This document shows, piece after piece, positions 1-9,736 of a stretch of DNA of 64,000 bases (its first letter is position 1; the number at the start of each line of letters is the position of its first letter). This DNA is from an uncultured Lachnospiraceae bacterium. Its GTDB lineage: Bacteria > Bacillota > Clostridia > Lachnospirales > Lachnospiraceae. The DNA lies in contig CAOKWI010000012.1 of assembly GCA_948473115.1 (NCBI GenBank), positions 1 through 64,000 on the forward strand. The letters are read 5' to 3'. Position numbers and translations under genes: made by a program. The notes under the pieces are model-generated. The model worked only from the letters and a program-made list of their open reading frames with translations. It ran no database searches and was not told where the DNA came from.

Positions 1-184
1 GTTGGTTTTTAACCGTCCCGTAGTCGTAGTTCATGACAATAGAAGACTCGCGAAGTGAGGATTCTATTGTAGGCAGTTAGTTCAGATCCGTGTTGCCCCG
101 TCCGCATAGGACAGGACAGCATGGCGCCGTCGTCCCCTTAGCAAAAAGGCAAGCCGCCCGGCACGACCGGGGCTGAACTGTTAC
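1..184. mobile_element. Right end of a GTAAC-terminated non-coding element, cut by the window edge
   Basis: Ends ...GGGGCTGAACTGTTAC. Bases 1-31 and 72-184 match 53194-53338 closely; a 40-bp hairpin segment (32-71) is present only here. Confidence 0.7.
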
Positions 185-353
185 GATTCTCCTGATCGCT
201 TAGTATACATTTAAACTTGCAGGATACAGGCGCGGGGGAGGCAGAGCCGTCCTTTACCCTGTTGCATGTTTTCGAATGAAATGGTATAGTTGGTACAGGA
301 TTTTCAGAATGCGTCCGGACAGGGGGAAGCGTTCCGGAAGGAGGACAGGAACC

Positions 354-1166
354 ATGCAATACACGAAACAGGATTTAAAAAGGCAGCTTGAGGAAGCCGG
401 CCTGCGGGATACGGATACCCTATTGATCCATTCCTCCATGAAAGCCATCGGCGGGGTGGAGGGAGGCGCAGACACGGTGCTGGATGCCTGGATGGAATAT
501 TTCGGGCAGGGACTCCTGCTTCTGCCGACCCACACATGGGCGCAGATGGGCGAGGGGCACTCCGTCTATGACCCTGCAGGCGAGGAGTCCTGTGTGGGGC
601 TGTTGACGAATCTGTTCCGCAAACGTCCGGGGGTGGTGCGCTCCCTGCATCCCACCCACAGCATGGCGGCGTATGGAAGAGATGCCGCGGCGTATGTGGC
701 GGGGGAGGAGAATTGCAATACACCCTGTACGCCGGGAGGCTGCTATGACAGGCTCAGGCAGGCGGAGGGGAAAATTTTGCTGGTGGGTGTGGGACATGAG
801 AGAAATACCTTTATCCACAGCGTGGAGGAGGTGCTGAATGTGCCAAACCGCCTGGCGGACCAGCCGGTGCTGTTCCAGGTGGTCATGCCGGACGGAAGCA
901 GGAAGCCTGTCCATATGAGGAAGCACTATAATCCTATGCAGCCCCATATATCGGAGGATTTTGTGAAGCTGGAGCAGGCCTTTTATGAGACCGGCGCAGC
1001 GAAGAAAGTGAAGTTCGGGGATGCGGACTGCATTTTGTGCGACGCGGAAGGTGTGTTTGAAGTGACCCGGCTTTGCCTGGCGCCGGATCCGGAATGCCTG
1101 GTGACGAAGGCCGTGATCCCCCCGGAACGTTGGAGAGATTTTAGATATGAAAGTAGCAATCTGTGA
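354..1166 (+). CDS. AAC(3) family aminoglycoside N-acetyltransferase-like protein
   Basis: LLIHSSMKAIGGVEGGADTVLDA, LLLPTHTW, HPTHSMAAYG motifs typical of Antibiotic_NAT; ATG at 354 preceded by a GGAGG-like SD. Confidence 0.85.
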   Translation: MQYTKQDLKRQLEEAGLRDTDTLLIHSSMKAIGGVEGGADTVLDAWMEYFGQGLLLLPTHTWAQMGEGHSVYDPAGEESCVGLLTNLFRKRPGVVRSLHPTHSMAAYGRDAAAYVAGEENCNTPCTPGGCYDRLRQAEGKILLVGVGHERNTFIHSVEEVLNVPNRLADQPVLFQVVMPDGSRKPVHMRKHYNPMQPHISEDFVKLEQAFYETGAAKKVKFGDADCILCDAEGVFEVTRLCLAPDPECLVTKAVIPPERWRDFRYESSNL

Positions 1167-1857
1167 CGATGAGAGGAGTGAGCGGCAGCTTCTCTGTAAA
1201 TATGTGGAGGAGTGGGCTGCAGGGAAAGGACTGCGGGCGGAAGTGCGCTGCTTTGACAGCGCGGAGAGTTTTCTTTTCGCCTGGGAGGACGAGAAGGATT
1301 ACGGGATTTTGATCCTGGATATTGAGATGGGCAGCATGAACGGTATGGAGCTGGCCCAAAAGATCAGGGAGAGGGACAGCGACATTCCCATCCTGTTTGT
1401 CACCGGATATGTGGAATATATGCAGTTCGGCTATGATGTGAAGGCGCTGCACTATCTGATGAAGCCGATAGACAGGGAGAAATTCTTTACTGTGCTGGAC
1501 AGACTGCCCGCGGAGCAGAAGGACGCGGAGAAAATACTGCTTCAAACGGAAGAGGGAAATGTGAGCTTGCCTCCAGGAGACATCTGGTACGTGGAAGCCG
1601 ACGGACATAGATGCGCATTATACACGCAGGGTGCGGTGATGGTGTCAAAGGAAGGGATCAGCAGTATAGAGAAGCAGCTTGAAGGGTATGATTTCATTGT
1701 GAAATGTCATCGCTCCTATCTGGTGAATTTACAGCATGTGTCGGTGGTGCTCAAGGAGGAACTGGTGCTGGACGATCAGAGGAAAGTGCCTCTCAGCAGG
1801 AACCTGCGGAAGGCGGCGCATGACGCTTTTATCCGCTTTTATGCCCGTGGGCAGTGA
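1147..1857 (+). CDS. LytTR-family response regulator
   Basis: Receiver domain (AICDDERSER, ILDIEMGSMNGMELA) and C-terminal LytTR (VEADGHRCALYT, FIVKCHRSYLVNL). Confidence 0.92.
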   Translation: MKVAICDDERSERQLLCKYVEEWAAGKGLRAEVRCFDSAESFLFAWEDEKDYGILILDIEMGSMNGMELAQKIRERDSDIPILFVTGYVEYMQFGYDVKALHYLMKPIDREKFFTVLDRLPAEQKDAEKILLQTEEGNVSLPPGDIWYVEADGHRCALYTQGAVMVSKEGISSIEKQLEGYDFIVKCHRSYLVNLQHVSVVLKEELVLDDQRKVPLSRNLRKAAHDAFIRFYARGQ

Positions 1858-1882
1858 GGCGGACAGGCGTTGAAAAAGTGCA

Positions 1883-2641
1883 GTGAAGGTCTTAAGGATG
1901 AGGGAAATGTTTATCTATATTTTGGCTGCGGCGGTGTTGATACTGGTCAATGCCGGCCTGTGGATCTTTTTCATGCCCTGGTATGTGAACCGCAGACTGG
2001 GCAGGTTTCAGAATGAACTGGTGAATAAGCACTATGATGAAGTGGAGACTGTCTACCGCAAGATGCGGGGCTGGCGCCACGACTACCACAATCATATCCA
2101 GGTGCTGAAGGCTCATATGGAGTTAAGGGAGTATGAGCAGGCGCAGAAGTACCTGGATATGCTGGCGGAGGATCTTGCTTCCGTGGACACGGTCATAAAA
2201 ACGGGCAATGTCATGGTGGACGCTATCCTGAACAGCAAGCTCACCCTGATGCGGGATAAGGAGATCAAGGTGGACGTTACGGCCATTGTGCCCCAGGAGG
2301 TGGATATCCTGGGAGTGGATCTGTCGGTATTGATCGGGAATCTGCTGGACAATGCCATGGAAGCGTGTATGCGGGTGCCCAAAAAGGAGGACAGATTTAT
2401 TCGAATTTACATTGATATCATTAAAAAACAGCTGTATATTTCTGTGATCAATTCCATGGAAGGACCTGTGCGGCGCAGCGGCGCCCAATATCTTTCCACC
2501 AAACAGGGAATGCATGGTTTCGGTCTCCTGCGGATCGACAGCATTGTCGCCAGGTATCATGGCTATATCAACAGACAGAGCGAGCCGGGAGTGTTTGCCA
2601 CGGAGGTGACGCTGCCGCTCATAAATACCATTCGTGCGTGA
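1883..2641 (+). CDS. Short GHKL-type sensor histidine kinase
   Basis: RHDYHNHIQVLKAHME His motif, GNLLDNAMEAC and GFGLLRIDSIV ATPase motifs; single N-terminal TM helix; GTG start. Confidence 0.88.
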   Translation: MKVLRMREMFIYILAAAVLILVNAGLWIFFMPWYVNRRLGRFQNELVNKHYDEVETVYRKMRGWRHDYHNHIQVLKAHMELREYEQAQKYLDMLAEDLASVDTVIKTGNVMVDAILNSKLTLMRDKEIKVDVTAIVPQEVDILGVDLSVLIGNLLDNAMEACMRVPKKEDRFIRIYIDIIKKQLYISVINSMEGPVRRSGAQYLSTKQGMHGFGLLRIDSIVARYHGYINRQSEPGVFATEVTLPLINTIRA

Positions 2642-2693
2642 GGGAAAACCATTCATGCACGAATTTTTTCTGACTGTTTTTTGATGATATAAT
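2627..2693 (+). promoter_or_regulatory. LytTR-type direct repeats plus promoter upstream of the ABC exporter
   Basis: ACCATTCGTGC (2627-2637) and ACCATTCATGC (2648-2658), 21-bp period, followed by TATAAT at 2688-2693. Confidence 0.65.
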
Positions 2694-2723
2694 AGCCGCA
2701 AAGGAACAGAGTAAAGGGCGCTT

Positions 2724-4703
2724 ATGCGTCAGGAGAGGTGTTGCATCCTCCTGAACAGCGCAGAAATGGGGATCGAAATGAGATTTACTTCGGTAGTGTT
2801 TGGAAACGGGCGGGGAAAATACAGCATGGGAAGCAATTTCCTCTATTGTTTCAGGGAGATGTGGGGTTGGAATAAGGCGTTTTTTTTCTGCTGCCTGCTG
2901 GGATTCCTTCCCGCCATGGCTTATGCCTTCCTGGGGGTCTATATGCCTTCCCGGGTGGTGGCGGATCTGGAGGCCGGAGCGGCGCTGGGGGCGCTGTTGT
3001 TTCACCTGGGTCTGCTCAGCCTTGGGGTGTGGGTCTGCGGAGCGGCAGACGGCATGATTCAGGTATACAAGGAGACCATGATCTGGAGTTTTAAGGGATA
3101 TCTTCAGGGAAAGTACATCCACAAGGTCATGGATATCGATTATGACAGGCTTGAGAGCCAGGAGCGGCAGACGGTTCTTGGCAATGTGGCGGATACCGTG
3201 GGAAAAGGAAAAAACCTGTATGGGCTTATCTTTTTGAGTTATGCGATGGAGGATCTGGGGCTGGTGTTGATATATGGTACACTGCTCTGTTTTGCCAACC
3301 CCCTTCTCACCGCGGCGGTGCTTGTGACGGTGTTCGTGGATCTGAGACTTCTGGCCTTTGCCAGGAAAAAGCACGCACAGTATTACGAGAAGCTGAGCCT
3401 GCTGTCCAGGAAAATGACTTATATCAACACACAATCCCAGAACGCGGCCGCGGGGAAGGATATCCGCGTCTATAAGCTGCTGGACTGGTTCCTGAGAAAG
3501 TATGACGAATCGCTCCAGGCCATGAACAGGACCCACGGGAAGATCATGCGATGGTACACCAACCGCCTGTATGTGGCGGCGGTGCTGGCTTTTTTCCGCA
3601 ATATATTCGTCTATGCCTGGCTGCTGTGGCAGCTGGTCGGAGGGCAGATCGGGGCGTCGGATTTCGTGTTTTATGTGGGGCTGGTGAACGGTCTGGCGAA
3701 CAGCTTTGAGCAGACCATGCGGCAGGTCATGAATCTCAGCAGCACCAGCCTGACTCTCAGCTACATTCGGGAGTTCCTGGGCTGGGAGGATGACTGGAAG
3801 AGGGGGCAGGGCATCGGTGAGGCAGCGCTTCGGGAACTGCTGGAGAAGCCTGTGGAGCTGGAATTGAGGGATCTGTCCTTCTCCTATCCGGGCAGCGAGA
3901 AACCTGTCCTGTCCCATGTGAGCCTGACGGTAAAACCGGGGGAGAAGCTGGCGCTTCTGGGGTTGAACGGGGCGGGGAAGACTACCCTGGTCAAGCTGAT
4001 CTGCGGCTTCTATCATCCCACAGAGGGACAGATCCTGATCAATGGAATCCCCCAGGAAAGTTTCAGCAGAGAGGAATATGAGCAGGTCATGTCCGTGCTG
4101 TTTCAGGACTGTACCTTCCTGCCGGTGACGCTGGATGAGAATCTGACCGCGGAGAAGCCGGGGGAGGAGGATCGGGCGCTTCTGGACCGCTCCCTGGATT
4201 ATTCCGGTTTCCGGGAGAGGTATGACAGGCTTCCCGCCGGGGGAAAGACAAAATTGATCAAGGAAGTCAACGAGGGTGCGATGGATTTCTCCGGCGGGGA
4301 GAAGCAGAAAATCCTCTTTGCCAGAGCCATGTATAAGCAGGCGCCGCTGCTGATCCTGGACGAACCCACTGCGGCGCTGGATCCCATTGCGGAGAACCGG
4401 CTTTATATGAATTACGGAGCCGCCACCAGCGGGGCTACATCGATCTATATTTCCCACCGGCTTTCCAGCACAAGGTTCTGTGACAGGATCGTGCTGCTGG
4501 AGAACGGACGCTTTGTGGAGGAGGGAACGCACGAGGAGCTGCTGCAGGGGAACACGCGGTACGCGGAGTTATTCCACATGCAGAGCAGATATTACCGGGA
4601 GGAGCAGGAAAGGGACGAGGACAGACGCAGACAGGCGGAAGCCTTCGGAGAGGGGGCGCAGCATCCCTTCGGAGAAAGCCTGGAAGGAGGGAGTGCGGAA
4701 TGA
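2724..4703 (+). CDS. ABC transporter ATP-binding/permease protein (half-transporter)
   Basis: TM domain, Walker A GLNGAGKTT, signature DFSGGEKQK, Walker B LLILDEPTAALDP. Start may be the internal ATG at 2826. Confidence 0.92.
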   Translation: MRQERCCILLNSAEMGIEMRFTSVVFGNGRGKYSMGSNFLYCFREMWGWNKAFFFCCLLGFLPAMAYAFLGVYMPSRVVADLEAGAALGALLFHLGLLSLGVWVCGAADGMIQVYKETMIWSFKGYLQGKYIHKVMDIDYDRLESQERQTVLGNVADTVGKGKNLYGLIFLSYAMEDLGLVLIYGTLLCFANPLLTAAVLVTVFVDLRLLAFARKKHAQYYEKLSLLSRKMTYINTQSQNAAAGKDIRVYKLLDWFLRKYDESLQAMNRTHGKIMRWYTNRLYVAAVLAFFRNIFVYAWLLWQLVGGQIGASDFVFYVGLVNGLANSFEQTMRQVMNLSSTSLTLSYIREFLGWEDDWKRGQGIGEAALRELLEKPVELELRDLSFSYPGSEKPVLSHVSLTVKPGEKLALLGLNGAGKTTLVKLICGFYHPTEGQILINGIPQESFSREEYEQVMSVLFQDCTFLPVTLDENLTAEKPGEEDRALLDRSLDYSGFRERYDRLPAGGKTKLIKEVNEGAMDFSGGEKQKILFARAMYKQAPLLILDEPTAALDPIAENRLYMNYGAATSGATSIYISHRLSSTRFCDRIVLLENGRFVEEGTHEELLQGNTRYAELFHMQSRYYREEQERDEDRRRQAEAFGEGAQHPFGESLEGGSAE

Positions 4704-6529
4704 ATAAAAAGGATATAAAGAATCAGCTGCGTCTGATCCGGGACTGCTGTAAGCTGGGAGAGACGAAAACAGTAGTCTGCATGGTGGTGACCTGTGTCCT
4801 GGAGGGCATCCGTCCCTACATTTCCCTGCTGTTGATGGGAAGGCTGCTGGATATGGTCTACGGAGGAGCCGGATATCAGGAAATGATAAGGATGGCTTTG
4901 GCCGCATTCGGATTTGTGGGGATTTCCTCCCTGGTGGAGGCCGTCATGCATAAGCGGTATAATGGAAGGCTGATGGGGATGTATGAGACCCAGTCCTATA
5001 TGATAGACCGGAAATGCCTGTCCATGGACTATGAATACCTGGAGGATAAGGAGGTCCATGACATGGTCTACAGGGTGGACCGGGGCGAGGGCGGCGGCTT
5101 CGGCATGCTGGGCAATCTGCTTTCCGACTGGGAGTTTGTAATCCGGGGAGCTGTTTCCATCGCGGCGGCCGTGGCGGTGATCTTCCCGCTGTTTGCGGAT
5201 GCCACGAGTGTCAGGGAGGGCTTTATAACCTCATGGCTGGCTTCCCTGCTGCTGTTCGCGGTGATCGGGGCTATTACGGTGCTGAACTATATCCTGGATG
5301 TGAAATTTGGGGAGGCTGTGTGGGAGTATCGGGAAAGGGCGTCAAAGCACAATAATGTGCTTTCCTGCTATATGGGAATCCTGGCTTCCTATGAGAGACA
5401 GAAGGATCTTCGCATTTTCAGGCAGCGGCGGATGATAGAGGAAGAGGCGGACCGGGAGCTTGAAAAGCTGAACGGTTATCACAGAGGCGAGGCGGGGGTC
5501 AACTTTAAGCGTGCCACGGTTAAAAACACGGTTGCGGCGTTGTCCGGCCTGCTGGTGTATGTCTTTGCAGGTGTCCGGGCGTATCTGGGGCTGATCTCTA
5601 TCGGCAGCGTTGTGACCTATGCCTCCAGCATCGTACAGATGACCAGTTCCATGGCGCTGTTCATGCAGCGGATGGCAAGACTTAAGAACGACAGCCGCTA
5701 TGTGAACGATTATGCCGGGTTCATGGATTTGGAGAAAAGAAAGTACGAGGGCTGTATTCCCCTGGAGAAGCGCAGGGACAATAAGTTTTCCGTGGAATTT
5801 GAGCATGTTTCCTTTCAATATCCCGGCTCTGACGAGTATGTGATAAAGGATCTGAACCTGAGCTTCGTCATCGGGGAGCGGATGGCCATTGTGGGAAAGA
5901 ACGGTTCCGGCAAGACTACCTTTATCAAGCTGCTGTGCAGGCTGTACGATGTGACGGAGGGGTGTATCAAGGTCAATGGCGTGGATATCCGCAAATATGA
6001 CTACAACGAGTACTGCCGTCTCTTTGGGGCAGTATTCCAGGATTTCCAGATGTTCGCCTTCCCCCTGGGGGAGAACATTGCCTGTGGGGAAGAAGTGGAT
6101 CACGGGAGGGCGCTGGATGCCCTGAACCGGGCCGGGCTGGAGGAGCGCCTGGGAAGTCTTCCGAAGAAGCTGGATACTTTTGTGGGAAAGGAATTTACAG
6201 ACGAAGGCGTTACCTTTTCCGGCGGGGAGAAGCAGAAGATGGCCATTGCCAGAGCCATTTACAAGGATGCCCCCTTTGTGATCATGGATGAGCCCACAGC
6301 GGCCCTGGACCCTGTGTCGGAATGTGATGTTTTTACAGGTTTTGACCGGATGGTGGGGAACAAGACCGCCATCTATATCTCCCACAGGCTGGCATCCTGC
6401 CGGTTCTGCCAGGACATCATTGTCTTTGACAAAGGACAGGTGGTGCAGCGGGGCAGCCACCGGGAGCTGGAAGCACAGGACGGCCTGTACCGGGAGCTCT
6501 GGGAGGCACAGGCCAGGTATTATCAATAG
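4700..6529 (+). CDS. ABC transporter ATP-binding/permease protein (half-transporter)
   Basis: Walker A GKNGSGKTT, TFSGGEKQK, FVIMDEPTAALDP; overlaps the previous gene by 4 nt. Confidence 0.92.
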   Translation: MNKKDIKNQLRLIRDCCKLGETKTVVCMVVTCVLEGIRPYISLLLMGRLLDMVYGGAGYQEMIRMALAAFGFVGISSLVEAVMHKRYNGRLMGMYETQSYMIDRKCLSMDYEYLEDKEVHDMVYRVDRGEGGGFGMLGNLLSDWEFVIRGAVSIAAAVAVIFPLFADATSVREGFITSWLASLLLFAVIGAITVLNYILDVKFGEAVWEYRERASKHNNVLSCYMGILASYERQKDLRIFRQRRMIEEEADRELEKLNGYHRGEAGVNFKRATVKNTVAALSGLLVYVFAGVRAYLGLISIGSVVTYASSIVQMTSSMALFMQRMARLKNDSRYVNDYAGFMDLEKRKYEGCIPLEKRRDNKFSVEFEHVSFQYPGSDEYVIKDLNLSFVIGERMAIVGKNGSGKTTFIKLLCRLYDVTEGCIKVNGVDIRKYDYNEYCRLFGAVFQDFQMFAFPLGENIACGEEVDHGRALDALNRAGLEERLGSLPKKLDTFVGKEFTDEGVTFSGGEKQKMAIARAIYKDAPFVIMDEPTAALDPVSECDVFTGFDRMVGNKTAIYISHRLASCRFCQDIIVFDKGQVVQRGSHRELEAQDGLYRELWEAQARYYQ

Positions 6530-6533
6530 TATC

Positions 6534-6591
6534 GTAAAATTGCGAAAGGAAGCAATTTTAACTTCGCGGCGCCGCATAGGTGAACCGTTAC
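6534..6591. mobile_element. 58-bp GTAA-terminated mini-element (IS66-like MITE) with 8-bp TSD
   Basis: GTAAAATTGC...GAACCGTTAC flanked by perfect ATAGTATC repeats (6526-6533, 6592-6599). Its reverse complement aligns with the first ~58 bp of the element at 30565. Confidence 0.75.
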
Positions 6592-6693
6592 ATAGTATCA
6601 TCGACAGTTTTCCTTTTCCCTTGTGGATTTTATGGAAGTACCGTATAATGGGATCAGGTTTTTCGGTAGTACAGCGGAGGGGGATCTGATTCC

Positions 6694-7881
6694 ATGAAAA
6701 CTACGAAAAAGAAGTGCGGTGTGTGTAGCGGCACCGTGAAAAAACGGGCGTTTGAGATCATACAGATTGGGAACAGGACTGACATTCCCAGTCTGTGTTT
6801 TGATGTATTCATTGTCCTTTTCATTCTGTTGAACATATCTGTTACCTTTCTCCAGACCTTTGACGGGATGGAGGAATACGCGGGTGTGATGGGGGGCATT
6901 GAGTTTATTACCATGGTGGTCTTTCTGGTAGAATATATTCTCCGGCTCTGGACGGCGGATCTTTTGTATCCCGGGAAGGCTTATCCGGCGGCGGTATTGG
7001 GGTTTCTGTTTTCCTTTTACGGGGTGGTGGATCTGATGACGATCCTGCCATACTTTCTGCCCTTTTTCCTCCCCAGCGGAGCGATTGCCTTCCGGATGCT
7101 GCGTGTGGTGCGGATCCTGCGGCTGTTCAAGATCAATTCCCGGTATGACGCGTTCAATGTGATCACAGAGGTTATCAGGGACAAGAAGAATGCCCTGGTG
7201 TCTTCCATTTTTATGGTACTTGTGCTGATGCTGGCCTCCTCCCTGTGTATGTACGGGCTGGAGCACGAGGCACAGCCGGAGAATTTTTCCAATGCGTTTT
7301 CCGGTATCTGGTGGTCGGTGTCCACCCTGCTGACTGTGGGGTACGGGGACATATACCCGGTGACCATAGGGGGACGGATGATGGCCATTGTCATTGCCTT
7401 TCTGGGGGTGGGTATGGTGGCGATTCCCACAGGTATCATTTCCGCCGGATTTGTGGAATATTATACGAAGATCAAGGTGGGCAGCTACTCCCAGCATGAC
7501 GCGGACTTTATCACCCTGGACATTCCGGAGGATCATCCCTTTGCGGGCAAACAGATCAGATCCCTGGAACTTCCCCGGGGGCTGTATCCGGCAGTGGTGC
7601 TCAGAGGCGAGGATGTGTATACGCCCTATGAGAATCTACAGCTGGCGGGCGGGGACAGTCTGCTTCTGGGGACGGCCGGGAGGAGCCCCGTGGAGTGCCG
7701 CATCGAGGAGGCCTGTCTGGAGCCGGGGCACCGCTGGATTGGCAGCAGGATCAAGGATCTGGACATCTCCCGCAGGGTATTTATTGTGATGGTGAAGCGG
7801 GGAAATCGGAACATCTGTCCCCAGGGTTCCACTGTTTTGAAGGAGAAGGATATTGTGTTGTTGTTGAGGAGAATGGTATGA
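6694..7881 (+). CDS. Voltage-gated K+ channel (Kv type) with C-terminal TrkA-C domain
   Basis: S4-like [14 protein letters not shown], pore [14 protein letters not shown]-terminal RCK/TrkA-C-like region. Confidence 0.92.
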   Translation: MKTTKKKCGVCSGTVKKRAFEIIQIGNRTDIPSLCFDVFIVLFILLNISVTFLQTFDGMEEYAGVMGGIEFITMVVFLVEYILRLWTADLLYPGKAYPAAVLGFLFSFYGVVDLMTILPYFLPFFLPSGAIAFRMLRVVRILRLFKINSRYDAFNVITEVIRDKKNALVSSIFMVLVLMLASSLCMYGLEHEAQPENFSNAFSGIWWSVSTLLTVGYGDIYPVTIGGRMMAIVIAFLGVGMVAIPTGIISAGFVEYYTKIKVGSYSQHDADFITLDIPEDHPFAGKQIRSLELPRGLYPAVVLRGEDVYTPYENLQLAGGDSLLLGTAGRSPVECRIEEACLEPGHRWIGSRIKDLDISRRVFIVMVKRGNRNICPQGSTVLKEKDIVLLLRRMV

Positions 7882-8630
7882 AGCTGATTTCATGGAATGT
7901 GAACGGGCTGCGGGCCTGTCTGCAAAAGGGATTTATGGATTTCTTCCGGGAGGCGGATGCTGATATTTTCTGCCTGCAGGAAACAAAGCTCGGGCAGGGA
8001 CAGCTTGACCTGGAGCTGCCGGGGTATTATCAATACTGGAATTACGCGGAAAAGAAGGGGTATTCCGGGACGGCGGTATTTGCGAAGAGAGAACCGCTGC
8101 AGGTGACTTACGGTCTGGGACTGGAGGAGCACGACCATGAAGGACGGGTGATCACGGCGGAATATGAGGAGTACTATGTGGTGACTGTGTATGTGCCCAA
8201 TTCCCAGCGTGAGCTTACCAGGCTTGCGTACCGCATGGAGTGGGAGGAGGCTTTTCTGAACTACCTGAAGGGTCTGGAGGGCAAAAAGCCTGTGATCTTC
8301 TGCGGGGATCTGAACGTGGCCCATCGGGAGATCGATCTGAAAAACCCTAAGACAAACCACAGGAACGCGGGCTTTACGGACGAGGAGAGAGGGTGCTTCG
8401 GGCGGATCCTGGAGAGCGGTTTCATAGACACCTTCCGCTACTTTTACCCGGAGGTCACGGGGGCGTATTCCTGGTGGTCCTATATGTTCCAGGCAAGGGC
8501 TAAGAATGCGGGGTGGCGTATTGATTATTTTGTGGTTTCCGAAGCGCTGGAGGAGCGGCTTGCCGACGCGAAAATCCATGCCCGGGTATTGGGCTCCGAC
8601 CATTGCCCGGTGGAGCTGGACCTGAAATGA
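7878..8630 (+). CDS. xth: Exodeoxyribonuclease III
   Basis: [47 protein letters not shown] overlap with the channel gene. Confidence 0.95.
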   Translation: MKLISWNVNGLRACLQKGFMDFFREADADIFCLQETKLGQGQLDLELPGYYQYWNYAEKKGYSGTAVFAKREPLQVTYGLGLEEHDHEGRVITAEYEEYYVVTVYVPNSQRELTRLAYRMEWEEAFLNYLKGLEGKKPVIFCGDLNVAHREIDLKNPKTNHRNAGFTDEERGCFGRILESGFIDTFRYFYPEVTGAYSWWSYMFQARAKNAGWRIDYFVVSEALEERLADAKIHARVLGSDHCPVELDLK

Positions 8631-8639
8631 GGGAAGAAC

Positions 8640-8775
8640 CATATTAGGCTTTGTGGGGTATGTTTGCCCCTCATTCGGTCAACGTAGCCCGCTACGCCTC
8701 CTTCATTCGGGTCAAATCTGCCACAAATTGTGACGCACAGCTGACAGAAAGCAATTTTCAAACATGCTCTAGGAC
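8640..8775. repeat. Dispersed intergenic repeat (copy 1)
   Basis: Reverse complement CTAGAGCATGTTTGAAAATTGCTTTCTGTCAGCTGTGCGTCACA resembles 24861-24905. Confidence 0.55.
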
Positions 8776-8830
8776 ATAATCGGGCAGCGGGTTTTTATCC
8801 CCGCTGCTTTGACACATAGGTGATTAGATT

Positions 8831-9391
8831 TTAAGAATCCCTGCACTCGCATAAAACAGAAAAACTCGCGTCGTTTATGCGCCCCAATAATAGCGACAGA
8901 TCGGTATCCGCCCTGATTTTGTCCTTGTGGTACAGGCAAAGCTTCTGCAGTGTCTCCTGCGTAAAATGATCCAGGAGATAAAGGATTTCCTCAAACTGGG
9001 TAATGGTGTCAGTCAATTCGCCAGCCAGTCTGTTGATCAGGGGATCACTTAACTGGGAACTGTATACCACTAGATCCTCGTAAGAATGGATCAATGGTGC
9101 ACCGCTTTCCTGTAACTGCATGATCTGTGCATCACATATTGACTGCAAGGTCTGCTCCCGGGATATGTCTTCCCGCTTCTCTTTTTCCCCGCCTGTCAGC
9201 AGTTCCTCGATTGAAATGTCAAAAACCTCTGCCAGTTTCCCTATATTATCAATATCGGGGATTCCGTTTCCACATTCCCATTTGCTCACGGCTTTTTCTG
9301 TGACATGTAGTCTGTCGGCAAGCTGCATCTGGCTCATATTTCTTTCTTTTCGCATTTTAGAGATACATTCACCTATTCTTTTCGCGTCCAT
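8831..9391 (-). CDS. XRE-family helix-turn-helix transcriptional regulator
   Basis: ISKMRKERNMSQMQLADRLHVTEKAVSKWECGNGIPDI HTH. Confidence 0.93.
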   Translation of the reverse strand: MDAKRIGECISKMRKERNMSQMQLADRLHVTEKAVSKWECGNGIPDIDNIGKLAEVFDISIEELLTGGEKEKREDISREQTLQSICDAQIMQLQESGAPLIHSYEDLVVYSSQLSDPLINRLAGELTDTITQFEEILYLLDHFTQETLQKLCLYHKDKIRADTDLSLLLGRINDASFSVLCECRDS

Positions 9392-9470
9392 TCCGCCACC
9401 TCCTTAACCACTATTTTATAGGAACTGTCCCAGACATACAACCTACGTACCGTTGTTTTCTTCATTGGAA

Positions 9471-9487
9471 TCCTACGAAACGTAGGA
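9471..9487. promoter_or_regulatory. Palindromic candidate operator TCCTACGAAACGTAGGA
   Basis: Perfect 7-bp arms upstream of the XRE gene; extra CCTACG half-site at 9442-9447. Confidence 0.45.
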
Positions 9488-9541
9488 GACGCCCATGGAC
9501 CAGGCGGAGCATCTTTGAGAGTGGGCAGGGTCAATGTTCCG

Positions 9542-9605
9542 AAAAAATTCCTTTTTTCCTCTAAAAAAATTCCTATTTTCCATCCCGTTATTTCTGTAGT
9601 ATAAA
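9542..9605 (+). promoter_or_regulatory. Tandem AraC-type operator and promoter of the sugar ABC operon
   Basis: AAAAAATTCCTTTTTTCC and AAAAAATTCCTATTTTCC in 22-bp phase, then TATAAA at 9600-9605; same arrangement at 18208. Confidence 0.65.
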
Positions 9606-9736
9606 CTACACACAGGTAAATTTGCAGTGCAACCCGACTACAGACCGCCAGCCGGGTACTTTTCCGGAGGCATCACTGTAAACCCTGGCGGTTTGTCATA
9701 TAAAAATTACAAAAAACATACGAGGGAGGTAGAAAA

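Noticed and set aside
2619-4532. 637-aa minus-strand ORF opposite the ABC gene
   Set aside because: Antisense shadow ORF; the + strand encodes a clear ABC transporter and the minus translation is His/Pro/Gln-rich with no family motifs.
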